Numbered from the stretch's first letter, positions 1 through 8,241 are shown. The stretch is DNA of 32,378 nt from Gammaproteobacteria bacterium (GCA_029865385.1 JAOUGX010000035.1:1-32378); one strand, 5' to 3'. Notes: generated by a model from the sequence alone, not told the origin. Numbers and translations: made by a program.

Positions 1-2
1 CT

Positions 3-1310
3 CGAGGCATCCTGTGGGACGGCGAACGGATGTGGGCTATCGAGGTCGTTGACAATGCAACGACAGGAACCGCGGAGGCCGTGATTTTCCGCCTCGAAGA
101 CATGCAGATTCCGCCGGGCTTGCTCAGTTGTTCGCAACTTGAAGCAGTAACGAATGTCGGCGAATTTGCCAAAGCCATTCTCGCCGAAACAGCGGCGCTC
201 GGCCCGGGCGCCACCTCGCAGATGAATATGGCCTTGATCGGTGACTTCGAATTTACATCGGCAAAGGGCGCTACCGTCGACACGGCGTTGATTACCCGCA
301 TGAATAACATCGACGGCATCTTCAGCTCACAGCTTGGCGTGCAGTTGAACGTCAATCGCATCGATACCTTCCCGGCCAACAACGACCCATTCGGCGACAC
401 AACCGACTCAAACGAGCTGTTGATCGAGTTGAGGAACTATCGCCAGACAACTCCTGCCCAGTTTGCGAACGGCCTTACTCACCTGTTCACCGGACGGGAC
501 CTCGATACGTCGACTGTCGGAGTCGCCTATACGGGCGCGTTGTGCAGCACAGCTTTCGGCGCCGGGCTCACGCAGGGTACACACAGCCTGACAACAGACA
601 GCCTGATCGCGGCGCACGAGATAGGTCACAACTTCGGCGCGCCGCACGACGGTACCAGCGGATCGGCCTGCGAGGCGGAACCGCAAACCTTCATCATGGC
701 GCCGCAAATCAACGGCAGTAGCGTGTTTTCATCCTGCAGCATCACAGAAATGCAGGATGACGTGAACACCGCGCCCTGTATCACGCCGCTGTCCAGTACG
801 GACATGGAGCTGGTGGTGGGCAGCCAGTCGGGCGCCGTGTTGCCCGGCAACCCGGCAACCTTCACGCTGGAAGCCAATAGCGTCGGTTCGATGACAGTGA
901 ATGGCGTCGTGGTCGATGTAAGCATTCCGGCAAACGTCAGCCTGAATTCCGTTTCGGCTACGGCCGGCTCCTGCACCAGCGGCGCCGGCACCGCCAGCTG
1001 CGATATCGGATCCGTTGCAGCAGGCACAGGCGAAACGATAAGCATCACCGTGTCGGCTCTGACTTCCGGGAATGCGGATTTCGTCGGCAACATCACGGCC
1101 GCTGCGGATACGAACAGCAATAACAACCAGGCCACCGTACGGATTACTGTCGGCTCGAGCGGTGGTGGCGGTGGTGGCGGGGATTCCGGCGGCGGCGGTT
1201 CACTGCAATGGTTCACGCTGACATTGCTTCTGTTGGGCCACCTCGTGGCCGTATTTTCCCGGCGCGCCCGGTCGAGGCTTTCGCTTCACGTCATCAGCCG
1301 TTTGCGATGA
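3..1310 (+). CDS. Secreted reprolysin-like zinc metalloprotease with DUF11-like domain and GlyGly-CTERM-like tail (5' partial)
   Basis: The frame is open to the window's left edge, so the N-terminus (signal and propeptide) is missing. The first in-window ATG at 30 is probably internal. Numbered from that Met, HEIGH at 196-200 continues to NFGAPHD, the HExxHxxGxxHD zinc site of M12B/reprolysin-type metallopeptidases. FIMAP about 20 residues later is a plausible Met-turn. Residues about 255-375 look like a DUF11/CARDB beta-sandwich. A Gly/Ser-rich linker, one hydrophobic helix and an Arg-rich end (SRRARSR) follow. This matches the GlyGly-CTERM layout, known as a sorting tail cut by rhombosortase in type II secretion bacteria. 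I infer export and cell-surface or extracellular proteolysis. The stop overlaps the ATG of the glutaredoxin gene by 4 nt, which suggests translational coupling. The protease class is secure; the exact subfamily is not. Confidence 0.88.
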   Translation, partial: RGILWDGERMWAIEVVDNATTGTAEAVIFRLEDMQIPPGLLSCSQLEAVTNVGEFAKAILAETAALGPGATSQMNMALIGDFEFTSAKGATVDTALITRMNNIDGIFSSQLGVQLNVNRIDTFPANNDPFGDTTDSNELLIELRNYRQTTPAQFANGLTHLFTGRDLDTSTVGVAYTGALCSTAFGAGLTQGTHSLTTDSLIAAHEIGHNFGAPHDGTSGSACEAEPQTFIMAPQINGSSVFSSCSITEMQDDVNTAPCITPLSSTDMELVVGSQSGAVLPGNPATFTLEANSVGSMTVNGVVVDVSIPANVSLNSVSATAGSCTSGAGTASCDIGSVAAGTGETISITVSALTSGNADFVGNITAAADTNSNNNQATVRITVGSSGGGGGGGDSGGGGSLQWFTLTLLLLGHLVAVFSRRARSRLSLHVISRLR

Positions 1311-1639
1311 AAAAATTCATCATTGCCGCATTGATTTTCGGCATCTATCAGAACTGGGGCAGCATCGACAGGTTCATATTCGGCGCGCCGGACTATAGTG
1401 CGACCGGCAACGAGGTCGTACTGTATTCGACGAGCTGGTGCGGATACTGCCAGAAAACCCGGGAACTGTTTGCCGACAACAACGTTCCGTATGTCGAGCG
1501 CGACATAGAGAAATCCGAAAAGCACCATCGCGAATACAGGAAGCTTGGCGGCAGGGGTGTTCCCGTTATCAACGTCAATGGCACCGTCATTCACGGTTAC
1601 GCGCCGGAAAATATCCTGGCTACATTGCACTCGGACTGA
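1307..1639 (+). CDS. Membrane-anchored glutaredoxin-like protein
   Basis: A 110-residue glutaredoxin/thioredoxin-fold protein. The active-site motif CGYC is at 45-48 after a beta strand (EVVLYSTSW). GVPV at 84-87 supplies the cis-proline, and NGTVIHGY resembles the glutathione-binding end of glutaredoxins. The first ~20 residues (MKKFIIAALIFGIYQNWGSI) form a Lys-initiated hydrophobic segment, so the domain is probably tethered to the membrane or exported rather than cytosolic. I chose the ATG at 1307 because it overlaps the protease stop as ATGA and gives a natural membrane N-terminus; the longer frame from 1208 would run deep into the protease gene. The reaction is thiol-disulfide or glutathionyl exchange; partner proteins are unknown. 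The coupling to a metalloprotease rich in cysteines suggests a role in its folding, which is inference. Confidence 0.85.
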   Translation: MKKFIIAALIFGIYQNWGSIDRFIFGAPDYSATGNEVVLYSTSWCGYCQKTRELFADNNVPYVERDIEKSEKHHREYRKLGGRGVPVINVNGTVIHGYAPENILATLHSD

Positions 1640-1698
1640 ACGTCGCCATCAGCTCGGGCGTGAAACCGTGATCACGCCGATGGGCCTACCGGCTTGGC

Positions 1699-1728
1699 CA
1701 TGCCGGAGGCATGATCCGGCTGGATCAT
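1699..1728. terminator. Paired overlapping hairpins between convergent genes
   Basis: Two perfect stem-loops overlap here: a 6-bp stem with a 3-nt loop at 1699-1713 (CATGCC/GGCATG) and a 7-bp stem with a 4-nt loop at 1711-1728 (ATGATCC/GGATCAT). They share bases 1711-1713, so they are alternative folds. They lie between the converging glutaredoxin and M24 peptidase genes, touching the latter's stop codon. No long T-run follows on either strand, so intrinsic termination is only plausible. The rest of 1640-1727 shows nothing else. Confidence 0.35.
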
Positions 1729-3251
1729 TACTGCAGCGAATTTGCACGATTTTCGACGAAACCCCGGAATGCACTGGGCGTTTTCATCATTTGTTCAATC
1801 TCGTCGACTTCTATCGGAATTGACCGGCTGAGCCATTCGTAGCCGTCTTCGGTAACGAGGACATCGTCCTCGAATGCAATGCGTGCTTCGCCGGGCTTCA
1901 TGACGCCCTGTTCGATCGATAGCACCATGCCCGCTTGCAGCGGGATGAGATAGTCGCCTTCGTCGTGCACTTCCATGCCGATGAAATGACCGATGCCGTA
2001 GTAATAGTCTTCGTCGTAGCCGCCGGCATCGCGCAGCATTGCTATTGCTTTGTCGTGCAGCTCCCACCAGGTAACCCCGGGCCTTACCATGCCGATGACG
2101 GTCTTTTGTACATTCAGTGCAATGGAATAAAGGCGTCGCTGCTCGTCCGTGAACGTCCCGTCGACAGGTGCATTTCGCTGGATGTCGGCCGAGTAGTGAT
2201 TGAACGCTGCGCCGGTGTCCGTCCACACCATGTCGCCGGGCCGCAGTATCGCGCCACCGGAGCGGGGCACGAATTCGATCCAGCCCTCGGGAATCGCAGG
2301 TCCTTCCTCGGCGCCAGTCGCCGGCTGCCGGCGCACCGATGTCGGAAAGCCGAGCGTCGCGCCATGGTAGCGGTAAACGAAATCCATAATTTCCATTACT
2401 TCGGATTCAGTCATGCCGGCACGCGCAGCGCGCAACGCCTCGACAACGCCGTCACCGGTGATTTCGACGGCGCGGCGCAGGTTCGCGAGCGACCAGGAGT
2501 CGTGCAGCATGCGCACGCGATCGAGAATGTCCGCCGAATCCAGGATCTTCATCTCCGGCGAAAACCGCTGTATGCGTGCGAAGGTATCGAGACGCGAGGG
2601 TTCCGCTTCGCCAAGCCTGAAGAATCGCGGGTAGTTCAGGTACAAGACCTTCTCGTTTTCTCCCCATGAACGCGACAAGGCAGCAGCCAATGGCCAGCGC
2701 CGCACCTGGGTGATACGCCAGTCGCGAAAATCGGTCATCGCTACCGACAACTCGCGCTCGAGTTCGGCAAAGGGACGGACATCGGCAATGCCGGTGCGTT
2801 TGGCGACTGCGATCGGGTCCGCAGACGTGAACAATGCAACGCGATCGCGCGGCGCCTCATCCAGCCGGCCCGCGGCACCATTGCTTGCAGGTACTAGCAG
2901 CAGTGCGGAGTTCAGGCTGTCGAGTCCGTCGAGCCCTGTGAGATAAATGAAGTCGTGGTTGTCGGAATGCGGAACCTGGAACTCGAGCCGGCGCTCCTGT
3001 GCGCGATCGACGGAAAACAAGAGCATCGCACCGTCCGGAATGGATTCGATTACACGCGCGCGGCGCTTTGCGAAAATCGCGCGCAATTCCCGGGGGTCGG
3101 GCCGGCGGACGTCGATTTTCGCAGCCAGCGCTGCCTCCACCGCGTAATCGTATGAGAATCCATGCGACGGCGCTCGTACCGGATCGGCCGCAGGCTGCAC
3201 GCCCGGTACTACGGTGATGGACAGGGCAATCAATATCAGACGAAACGTCAT
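1728..3251 (-). CDS. Exported M24 aminopeptidase P-type metallopeptidase (Xaa-Pro aminopeptidase family)
   Basis: 507 residues. The N-terminal ~21 residues (MTFRLILIALSITVVPGVQP) look like a signal peptide. An aminopeptidase P N-terminal domain covers about 45-190 (DNHDFIYLTGLDG is typical), followed by a pita-bread M24 domain at about 250-490. All five metal ligands of the family can be placed: Asp345 in WTDTG, Asp356 in YSADIQR, His422 in GHFIGMEVHD, Glu447 in LSIEQG and Glu461 in IAFEDD. The expected reaction is removal of an N-terminal residue preceding proline, here in the periplasm. The start has a clear GGAG Shine-Dalgarno sequence within the 24 nt separating it from the upstream exported protein. 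It is the last gene of an apparent three-gene minus-strand operon. Prolidase-like specificity cannot be excluded. Confidence 0.93.
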   Translation of the reverse strand: MTFRLILIALSITVVPGVQPAADPVRAPSHGFSYDYAVEAALAAKIDVRRPDPRELRAIFAKRRARVIESIPDGAMLLFSVDRAQERRLEFQVPHSDNHDFIYLTGLDGLDSLNSALLLVPASNGAAGRLDEAPRDRVALFTSADPIAVAKRTGIADVRPFAELERELSVAMTDFRDWRITQVRRWPLAAALSRSWGENEKVLYLNYPRFFRLGEAEPSRLDTFARIQRFSPEMKILDSADILDRVRMLHDSWSLANLRRAVEITGDGVVEALRAARAGMTESEVMEIMDFVYRYHGATLGFPTSVRRQPATGAEEGPAIPEGWIEFVPRSGGAILRPGDMVWTDTGAAFNHYSADIQRNAPVDGTFTDEQRRLYSIALNVQKTVIGMVRPGVTWWELHDKAIAMLRDAGGYDEDYYYGIGHFIGMEVHDEGDYLIPLQAGMVLSIEQGVMKPGEARIAFEDDVLVTEDGYEWLSRSIPIEVDEIEQMMKTPSAFRGFVENRANSLQ

Positions 3252-3275
3252 TGTTCTATCTCCGGATTTGTTGGC

Positions 3276-4340
3276 TCAATTGCCGGGTACGGAAAACACG
3301 TTGCCGTTTTCATCCCGGTAAATCGTGCTCGTTCCAAGCGTGCTGACGGCATACCCGTCTACCAGTTTAGGTTTGCCCTTGAAATCCAGTGCCGCAAACG
3401 TCACGTACTCGGCATCTTCCGGCAATACCGCGTCGAGGTTCATCAGGTCGTTGCGAATCAACTGCATTATCTGATCGGTCGCCGACTGAAGTTCCAGATC
3501 CATTGAGTCTGCAGGCCAGCGTTCGCTGATTGCCATCTCCGGGAGCACCGTGTCGCGATTCTCAAGAGCTTCGATAGCTTGCTTCCGGTCCTTTTCGTAC
3601 GCATTTCGATTGTGGGGATACAATTGCGTCTTCCGGTCGAAAAACTCGTTAGTTGAAGCCATCAGTGCCGCTTTCTCGCCATCGCAAAACGGCCGAAACA
3701 GCTTGCCACGCGATGGCGAAAGATACTCGTAGTACCTGTCGTACGGCCCGCTGACCAGATCGACAGGATCCACTTGCGTATAAACAAAGACCTGGACCAC
3801 CAGGCGCAGTTGGTCCAGGCCGGGTGAAATAAAATAGGTAGGTTCGATACAGATGACGGCTTCTGCATCGGTTTGTAGCAGAATCGATCGGACGATTCTT
3901 CTGCGGCTTTCGTATTTTTGCTGGTGAACCTCGACGATTTCCAGCTCCGTATCGTCATCAACCTGCTCGATACCGTTCATCACCGCTTCATGAAAATCGA
4001 AGGTTTCGCCAAGCGGCCTGGCCTGATTGAAAGATCGTCGCGATTCGCCCTTTTCCCGTGAATAGTCGATGGCGTTTTCGATGGCGTATCCCGCTGCGAT
4101 GACTTCGAGCAAGCCACTCGCCATGGCAAATCCACCCAGCGTGTAGCCGGATTTCTTGTTGAACGGGCTGGGACCTTTGAGCTCAAGTTGCACCGGCGGC
4201 GTCAACACGTGGGCAATTTGCCGTTCATCCCCATTGCAGGTATCCGGCAATTTCTCATCGACAACCGGTTGCGCAAGAGAAAAGGCAGACAGACAGAGTG
4301 CGGTAAGAGCCGATGCCGCGCGCACGGCACGACCACACAT
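3276..4340 (-). CDS. Exported protein of unknown function
   Basis: 354 residues that I do not recognise. The ATG at 4340 gives a clean signal peptide (MCGRAVRAASALTALCLS, then AFSLAQ with likely cleavage after LAQ). A longer frame begins at 4646 but lies inside the acyl-CoA synthetase gene, so I reject it. The mature part has a Gly/Ala-rich hydrophobic stretch near 68-88 (GYTLGGFAMASGLLEVIAAG), a charged region, a strand-rich centre (EAVICIEPTYFISPG, LRLVVQVFVYTQ) and a C-terminus ending in short strands (STIYRDENGNVFSVPGN). There are no catalytic motifs I can name. Its start lies 1 nt after the acyl-CoA synthetase stop and it ends 24 nt before the M24 peptidase, so it is almost certainly cotranscribed with both. 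Its function cannot be inferred from its neighbours. Confidence 0.75.
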   Translation of the reverse strand: MCGRAVRAASALTALCLSAFSLAQPVVDEKLPDTCNGDERQIAHVLTPPVQLELKGPSPFNKKSGYTLGGFAMASGLLEVIAAGYAIENAIDYSREKGESRRSFNQARPLGETFDFHEAVMNGIEQVDDDTELEIVEVHQQKYESRRRIVRSILLQTDAEAVICIEPTYFISPGLDQLRLVVQVFVYTQVDPVDLVSGPYDRYYEYLSPSRGKLFRPFCDGEKAALMASTNEFFDRKTQLYPHNRNAYEKDRKQAIEALENRDTVLPEMAISERWPADSMDLELQSATDQIMQLIRNDLMNLDAVLPEDAEYVTFAALDFKGKPKLVDGYAVSTLGTSTIYRDENGNVFSVPGN

Positions 4341-4341
4341 C

Positions 4342-5859
4342 TTAGTTAACGCCTCTCTTCCTGCCTTTCCAGAAAGGTGCGCGCAGCTCGCGCTTGAGAA
4401 TCTTTCCGGGCCCGGACTTGGGTAGCTCCGTCTCGGAGAAACTGATTGCTTTCGGAACCTTGTAGCCGGCGATGTGCTCGCGGCAGAATCGGACCAGCTC
4501 GTCGCCAGTAATTTCTTCGCGCGGCACGACCACTGCGTGCACGGCCTCGCCCCAGTGCTCGTCGGGTACGCCGAACACGGCGGCTTCGAGAACGGCAGGG
4601 TGCTTGTACAAGGCCTCTTCGACTTCCGAGCAGTAAACGTTTTCACCGCCGCTGACGATCATGTCCTTGGCGCGGTCGACGAGGAAGACATAGCCTTCTT
4701 CGTCGACATAACCCATGTCACCCGAGCGGTACCAGCCGTCCTTCAATACTTCGGCTGTTTGTTCCGGCTTGTTCCAGTAGCCCAGCATGATGTTCGGCCC
4801 ACTGGCGGCGAGTTCACCGACCTCGCCTCGCGGCACCTCCTTGCCTTCGGCGTCGATAATTTTCACCTGTACGCCGATCAACGCCTGTCCGCAGGAACGG
4901 CCACGATCGAGGTCCAACAATGTTTCTTCGTGACGCAGCCCGGTTGCCAGCGGCGAGGCCTCGGTCATGCCGTAGACGTGCAGGAATTCCGCCGTAGGAA
5001 ACGCCGCGCTGGCGCGCCTCACGACTTCGGTCGCGATGGGCGAGCCGCCGTGCGCCACGATCTGCAGCGAACTCGTATCCCGTGGTTTCTTGTGTTGCAG
5101 CTCGGAAATGGCGGCGATCATCGCCGGCACACCGAGCGTATGCGTGACCTTGTGCTTCTCGATCAGGTCGAGCGCAACTTCCGGATTGAATACTTTCAAC
5201 GGAATCTGGCAACTCCCCGACCAGATACCGCCAAGCACGCCGTTGGATCCTGCTGCATGAAACAGCGGCGCCATCACGAGAAACACGTTGTTCTCGTCCG
5301 GCGGCGAAACGGTCATGAAGTGAAACGTATTTGCGATCAGATTGCGGTGCGACAGCATGACGCCCTTCGACGCACCGGTCGTGCCGCCGGTATAAAAAAG
5401 CCCGGCAAGTGAGTCCTCGGTGACGCCGACACCGAGGTCCGCTTCGCTTGCCTTTCCGAGCAGCGCGTCGTATTCGTCCGGCATCATGATGACCGTTTCT
5501 ACCAATTCGCGCAGCGCGCCGGGATCCCGGTCTGTCAGCAGGACTTTCGCCGCGGCGTCCTTCAGCGCGTATTTCAGCTCCGGCACGGCATGCCGCGTAT
5601 TGAGCGGCACGATGACGAATCCCGCAGCGGGAACGGCCACGTACGTTTCTATGTACTGCGCCGAGTTTGCAGCAAGGATCGCTATGCGATCGCCGGGCCT
5701 GGCGCCCGCGTTCTGCAATACGGCGGCGAGACGGCGACAGCGACTCCACAGCTCGCGATAGGTCAGTCGCTTTTCGTCGCTGATGATTGCCGTTCTGTCG
5801 GACGCAACGGATAGCGCGCGCTTCAATGGATCCACGAATGTATGCATCGATGCCCCCAC
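4342..5859 (-). CDS. Acyl-CoA synthetase (AMP-forming, ANL superfamily)
   Basis: 505 residues, full length for the family. The AMP-binding P-loop is FYTGGTTGASKG at about 155-166. The adenine/acyl region VYGMTEAS is at 295-302. YRSGDMGYVDEEGY contains Asp381, which should bind the ribose. The hinge and A8 region DRAKDMIVSGGENVY follows, and the C-terminal lid ends with the catalytic Lys486 in SGPGKILKREL. It activates a carboxylic acid to acyl-AMP and then acyl-CoA in the cytoplasm. Chain length cannot be read from sequence; medium or long fatty acids or aryl acids are all possible. An alternative ATG at 5847 (MHTFVDP) exists 12 nt inside the chosen start. It is the first gene of the operon with the exported protein and M24 peptidase, and divergent from the amidohydrolase. 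Confidence 0.93.
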   Translation of the reverse strand: MGASMHTFVDPLKRALSVASDRTAIISDEKRLTYRELWSRCRRLAAVLQNAGARPGDRIAILAANSAQYIETYVAVPAAGFVIVPLNTRHAVPELKYALKDAAAKVLLTDRDPGALRELVETVIMMPDEYDALLGKASEADLGVGVTEDSLAGLFYTGGTTGASKGVMLSHRNLIANTFHFMTVSPPDENNVFLVMAPLFHAAGSNGVLGGIWSGSCQIPLKVFNPEVALDLIEKHKVTHTLGVPAMIAAISELQHKKPRDTSSLQIVAHGGSPIATEVVRRASAAFPTAEFLHVYGMTEASPLATGLRHEETLLDLDRGRSCGQALIGVQVKIIDAEGKEVPRGEVGELAASGPNIMLGYWNKPEQTAEVLKDGWYRSGDMGYVDEEGYVFLVDRAKDMIVSGGENVYCSEVEEALYKHPAVLEAAVFGVPDEHWGEAVHAVVVPREEITGDELVRFCREHIAGYKVPKAISFSETELPKSGPGKILKRELRAPFWKGRKRGVN

Positions 5860-5866
5860 ATCGTGT

Positions 5867-5904
5867 GCCTGATCATCTTGTTTGTAATGATTTCCCGATC
5901 AGGC
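5867..5904. promoter_or_regulatory. Nested inverted repeat in the divergent intergenic region
   Basis: The 156-nt gap between the divergent acyl-CoA synthetase and amidohydrolase genes contains an 8-bp perfect inverted repeat, GCCTGATC at 5867-5874 and GATCAGGC at 5897-5904. Inside it is a second pair, ATCAT (5872-5876) and ATGAT (5886-5890). It ends 8 nt from the synthetase start codon. This is the geometry of an operator for a dimeric repressor, but no regulator gene is nearby and I cannot assign one. Confidence 0.3.
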
Positions 5905-6015
5905 TTGTAGTGTACTCGAATAGGCTGGAAATGCCGCGCCTGCAAAGCCGGGCTTGTCCGCCGTGTTGGTACGCGAGACACTGCCATGCCGCCCCGCCAT
6001 TGCTTAGGTTCCGAC

Positions 6016-7242
6016 ATGAAAGCGACATACCTGCGACTTCAGCTTCTGCCCGTGCTGCTTTGCGTCATTTTTCCGGTCAGCGGATACGGCGAAAACCTCG
6101 CGCTAACCGACGTCAATGTCTTCAATGGATCGGACAAGCGCATCATTTCCGATGCAACGATTTTCGTTTCCGGCGGCAGAATCGAGCGCATTGCACCTGC
6201 TGGCGCGCCCATCCCGGATAACTACTTGCGGATCGATTGCGAAGACAATTTCCTGATGCCCGGTCTGATCGATGTGCATACGCACCTCGACTCGCTGGAG
6301 CGAGCCAGGCGCGCACTGGAGTCAGGCGTTACCACGGTGCGCACCGCGGGCGTGCCGGCATTCCAGGATGTCACGCTGCGCGAACTGGTGCGGGCCGGAA
6401 AAATCCCCGGACCGGACGTCGTGGCTGCCGGCGTGTACGTCACGCCGAATCTCGATGAAACGTTGCTGGCAGATCCCCGGCTGGTCGCGCTCAGTGAGGG
6501 AGTTCGAACCGACGAAGCGCTTCGCTTGCTCGTGAACGTCAATATCGATCGTGGTGTCGACGTGATAAAGACCCGCGGTACTGAAAGAGCGGGCAGGCCC
6601 GATACAGACCCGCGCCAGCAGGTCTATACGGAGCATCAGCTGCGTGTCGTCGTCGAAGAGGCCGCAAAGCGCAATGTGCCTGTCATGGTGCACGCGCACG
6701 GAGATGAAGGTGCCCGGGCGGCTGTGCGCGCGGGAGCGAGGAGTATCGAACACGGCACATACCTTCAGGCCGAGACCCTGAGATTGATGGCGCAGAACGG
6801 TACCTGGCTGGTTCCTACCTACGTCACGATGGACGAAATGAACGAACCGAAATACGACTACGTATTGCGACTCCGCGGCCGCCACATGGTGCCGCAACTC
6901 GAGAGCGTGTTCCGGGCGGCGCACAAGGCGGGCGTAAAGATTGCAACGGGCGCGGACAACTATTACGAGAGCGAATCGATCAATCGTATTTCCGTCGAAG
7001 TCGAACACTTTGTTCGCATGGGCATGAGCAACTTCGAAGCACTGCAGGCGGCGACCGTCGTTTCAGCTGAATTGCTGATGTTGCAGGAGCGGACCGGCAG
7101 GATAGCGGAAGGGTACGAGGCGGACATGATCCTTGTACCGGCAAACCCGCTGATCGATATCGCTGCACTGCAGGACGTGCTGCTTGTGATCAGCAATGGC
7201 CAGGTCGCATTGAAGCGGCTTCCCTTCGCCATCACCGAGTAA
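6016..7242 (+). CDS. Exported metal-dependent amidohydrolase (imidazolonepropionase/prolidase-like subfamily)
   Basis: 408 residues. The ATG at 6016 is preceded by an AGG six bases upstream and gives a good signal peptide (MKATYLRLQLLPVLLCVIFP, then VSGYG). An ATG at 5986 would add ten non-signal residues. Amidohydrolase landmarks are in order: HTH metal ligands His88 and His90 in GLIDVHTHLD, Lys185 in DVIKTRG as the likely carboxylated lysine, His226 in PVMVHAHG, His246 in SIEHGTYL and Asp314 in ATGADNYY. This binuclear set is typical of exported Xaa-Pro dipeptidase-like and imidazolonepropionase-like amidohydrolases. The substrate is unknown; small peptides or cyclic amides would fit the peptidase-rich context. 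The gene ends 96 nt before the SAM hydroxide adenosyltransferase with a repeat block between. Confidence 0.9.
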   Translation: MKATYLRLQLLPVLLCVIFPVSGYGENLALTDVNVFNGSDKRIISDATIFVSGGRIERIAPAGAPIPDNYLRIDCEDNFLMPGLIDVHTHLDSLERARRALESGVTTVRTAGVPAFQDVTLRELVRAGKIPGPDVVAAGVYVTPNLDETLLADPRLVALSEGVRTDEALRLLVNVNIDRGVDVIKTRGTERAGRPDTDPRQQVYTEHQLRVVVEEAAKRNVPVMVHAHGDEGARAAVRAGARSIEHGTYLQAETLRLMAQNGTWLVPTYVTMDEMNEPKYDYVLRLRGRHMVPQLESVFRAAHKAGVKIATGADNYYESESINRISVEVEHFVRMGMSNFEALQAATVVSAELLMLQERTGRIAEGYEADMILVPANPLIDIAALQDVLLVISNGQVALKRLPFAITE

Positions 7243-7251
7243 ATAATAGGG

Positions 7252-7316
7252 CCGGATACATTTTCCCAATTTAAAAAGGTATCCGGTACAGATTTTATAA
7301 AAAGGTATCCGGTACA
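7252..7316 (+). repeat. Tandem 18-bp repeat with upstream inverted copy
   Basis: AAAAAGGTATCCGGTACA occurs identically at 7273-7290 and 7299-7316, a 26-bp period with an AT-rich spacer. A third, inverted partial copy (CCGGATAC) at 7252-7259 pairs perfectly with GTATCCGG at 7279-7286 and equally with 7305-7312, so two alternative 8-bp hairpins can form. The block fills most of the 96-nt gap between two plus-strand genes, ending about 10 nt before the GAGGAG ribosome-binding site of the second. It resembles short dispersed palindromic elements. A role in termination, transcript processing or as a binding site is open. Confidence 0.75.
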
Positions 7317-7338
7317 AATTTCGCCCGAGGAGAAATTC

Positions 7339-8241
7339 ATGCGCGTCGTAATCGCCCTTGTAACAATATTTTTGTCCAGCGTTTCGAATGCAGGAAGCCC
7401 GCTCGTGTTTCAGTCGGATTTCGGGCTGCGGGATTCTGCGGTTGCATCGATGAAGGGCGTTGCAGTCGGAGTTTCGCCGGAGCTTGGAATCTACGACCTC
7501 ACTCACGAAATTCCGGTGTTCAACATCTGGGAGGCGTCGTTGCGCCTGATCCAGGCAGCCGACTACTGGCCGAAGGGTACGGTATTCGTTTCGGTGGTCG
7601 ATCCCGGTGTCGGGACGGTAAGAAAGTCGGTTGTGCTGCTCACAAAATCGGGCCATTACTTCGTCACGCCGGATAACGGCACGCTGACCTTTGTCGCCGA
7701 GGAGCTCGGGCTAGAGGCTGTTCGCGAAATCGACGAAGCGGTCAATCGCCTGGCCAATTCCGAAGAGTCCTACACTTTTCACGGGCGCGACGTTTACGCG
7801 TATACCGGCGCACGTCTCGCGTCCGGCACGATCACCTTCGAACAGGTAGGCAGGCTGTTGCCGCCGCGCGTCGTGAGCATCGACTATCAGAAACCGGCGA
7901 TCGACAGCGGCGTCATACGAGGCAATATCCCGATCCTCGATATCCAGTACGGAAACGTCTGGACCAACATCGATCGCGCAACCTTTCGCGGGCTGGGTGT
8001 CGAGCCAGGCGATCAGTTCGACGTGAGCATTACGTACGACGACACGACCGTCTTCGAAGGACGGCTTGCGTACTTCCCGACCTTCGGCTACGTCGAAGTT
8101 GGCGAGCCGATAATTTACCTGAACAGCCTTGGCAATATTTCGCTGGCGATCAACCAGGGCAGCTTTGCAAATACTCATGGCATCGCTTCGGGTGCAAACT
8201 GGAGCATCCAGGTAAAAAAACCGACCGTCGAAGCAAAATAA
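7339..8241 (+). CDS. Exported SAM hydroxide adenosyltransferase (DUF62 / SAM hydrolase family)
   Basis: 300 residues with a strong GAGGAG Shine-Dalgarno sequence before the ATG. Family motifs are plain: QSDFGLRD at 25-32, SVVDPGVGT at 85-93, TPDNGTLT at 110-117 and YTFHGRDVYA at 145-154. The Asp-Arg-His triad described for this family (cleaving S-adenosylmethionine with hydroxide to adenosine and methionine) maps to Asp88, Arg95 and His148, with the same seven-residue Asp-Arg spacing. A C-terminal beta-barrel domain follows from about 180 (NVWTNIDRATF is typical). The first 18 residues (MRVVIALVTIFLSSVSNA) look like a cleavable signal peptide, so the enzyme should act in the periplasm, where its substrate source is unclear. 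It could also have another nucleoside substrate. The preceding gene is an exported amidohydrolase. Confidence 0.9.
   Translation: MRVVIALVTIFLSSVSNAGSPLVFQSDFGLRDSAVASMKGVAVGVSPELGIYDLTHEIPVFNIWEASLRLIQAADYWPKGTVFVSVVDPGVGTVRKSVVLLTKSGHYFVTPDNGTLTFVAEELGLEAVREIDEAVNRLANSEESYTFHGRDVYAYTGARLASGTITFEQVGRLLPPRVVSIDYQKPAIDSGVIRGNIPILDIQYGNVWTNIDRATFRGLGVEPGDQFDVSITYDDTTVFEGRLAYFPTFGYVEVGEPIIYLNSLGNISLAINQGSFANTHGIASGANWSIQVKKPTVEAK

Noticed and set aside
4341-4646. N-terminal extension of the unknown exported protein
   Set aside because: Lies within the acyl-CoA synthetase and is Ser/Arg/Pro-rich; the ATG at 4340 gives a true signal peptide.
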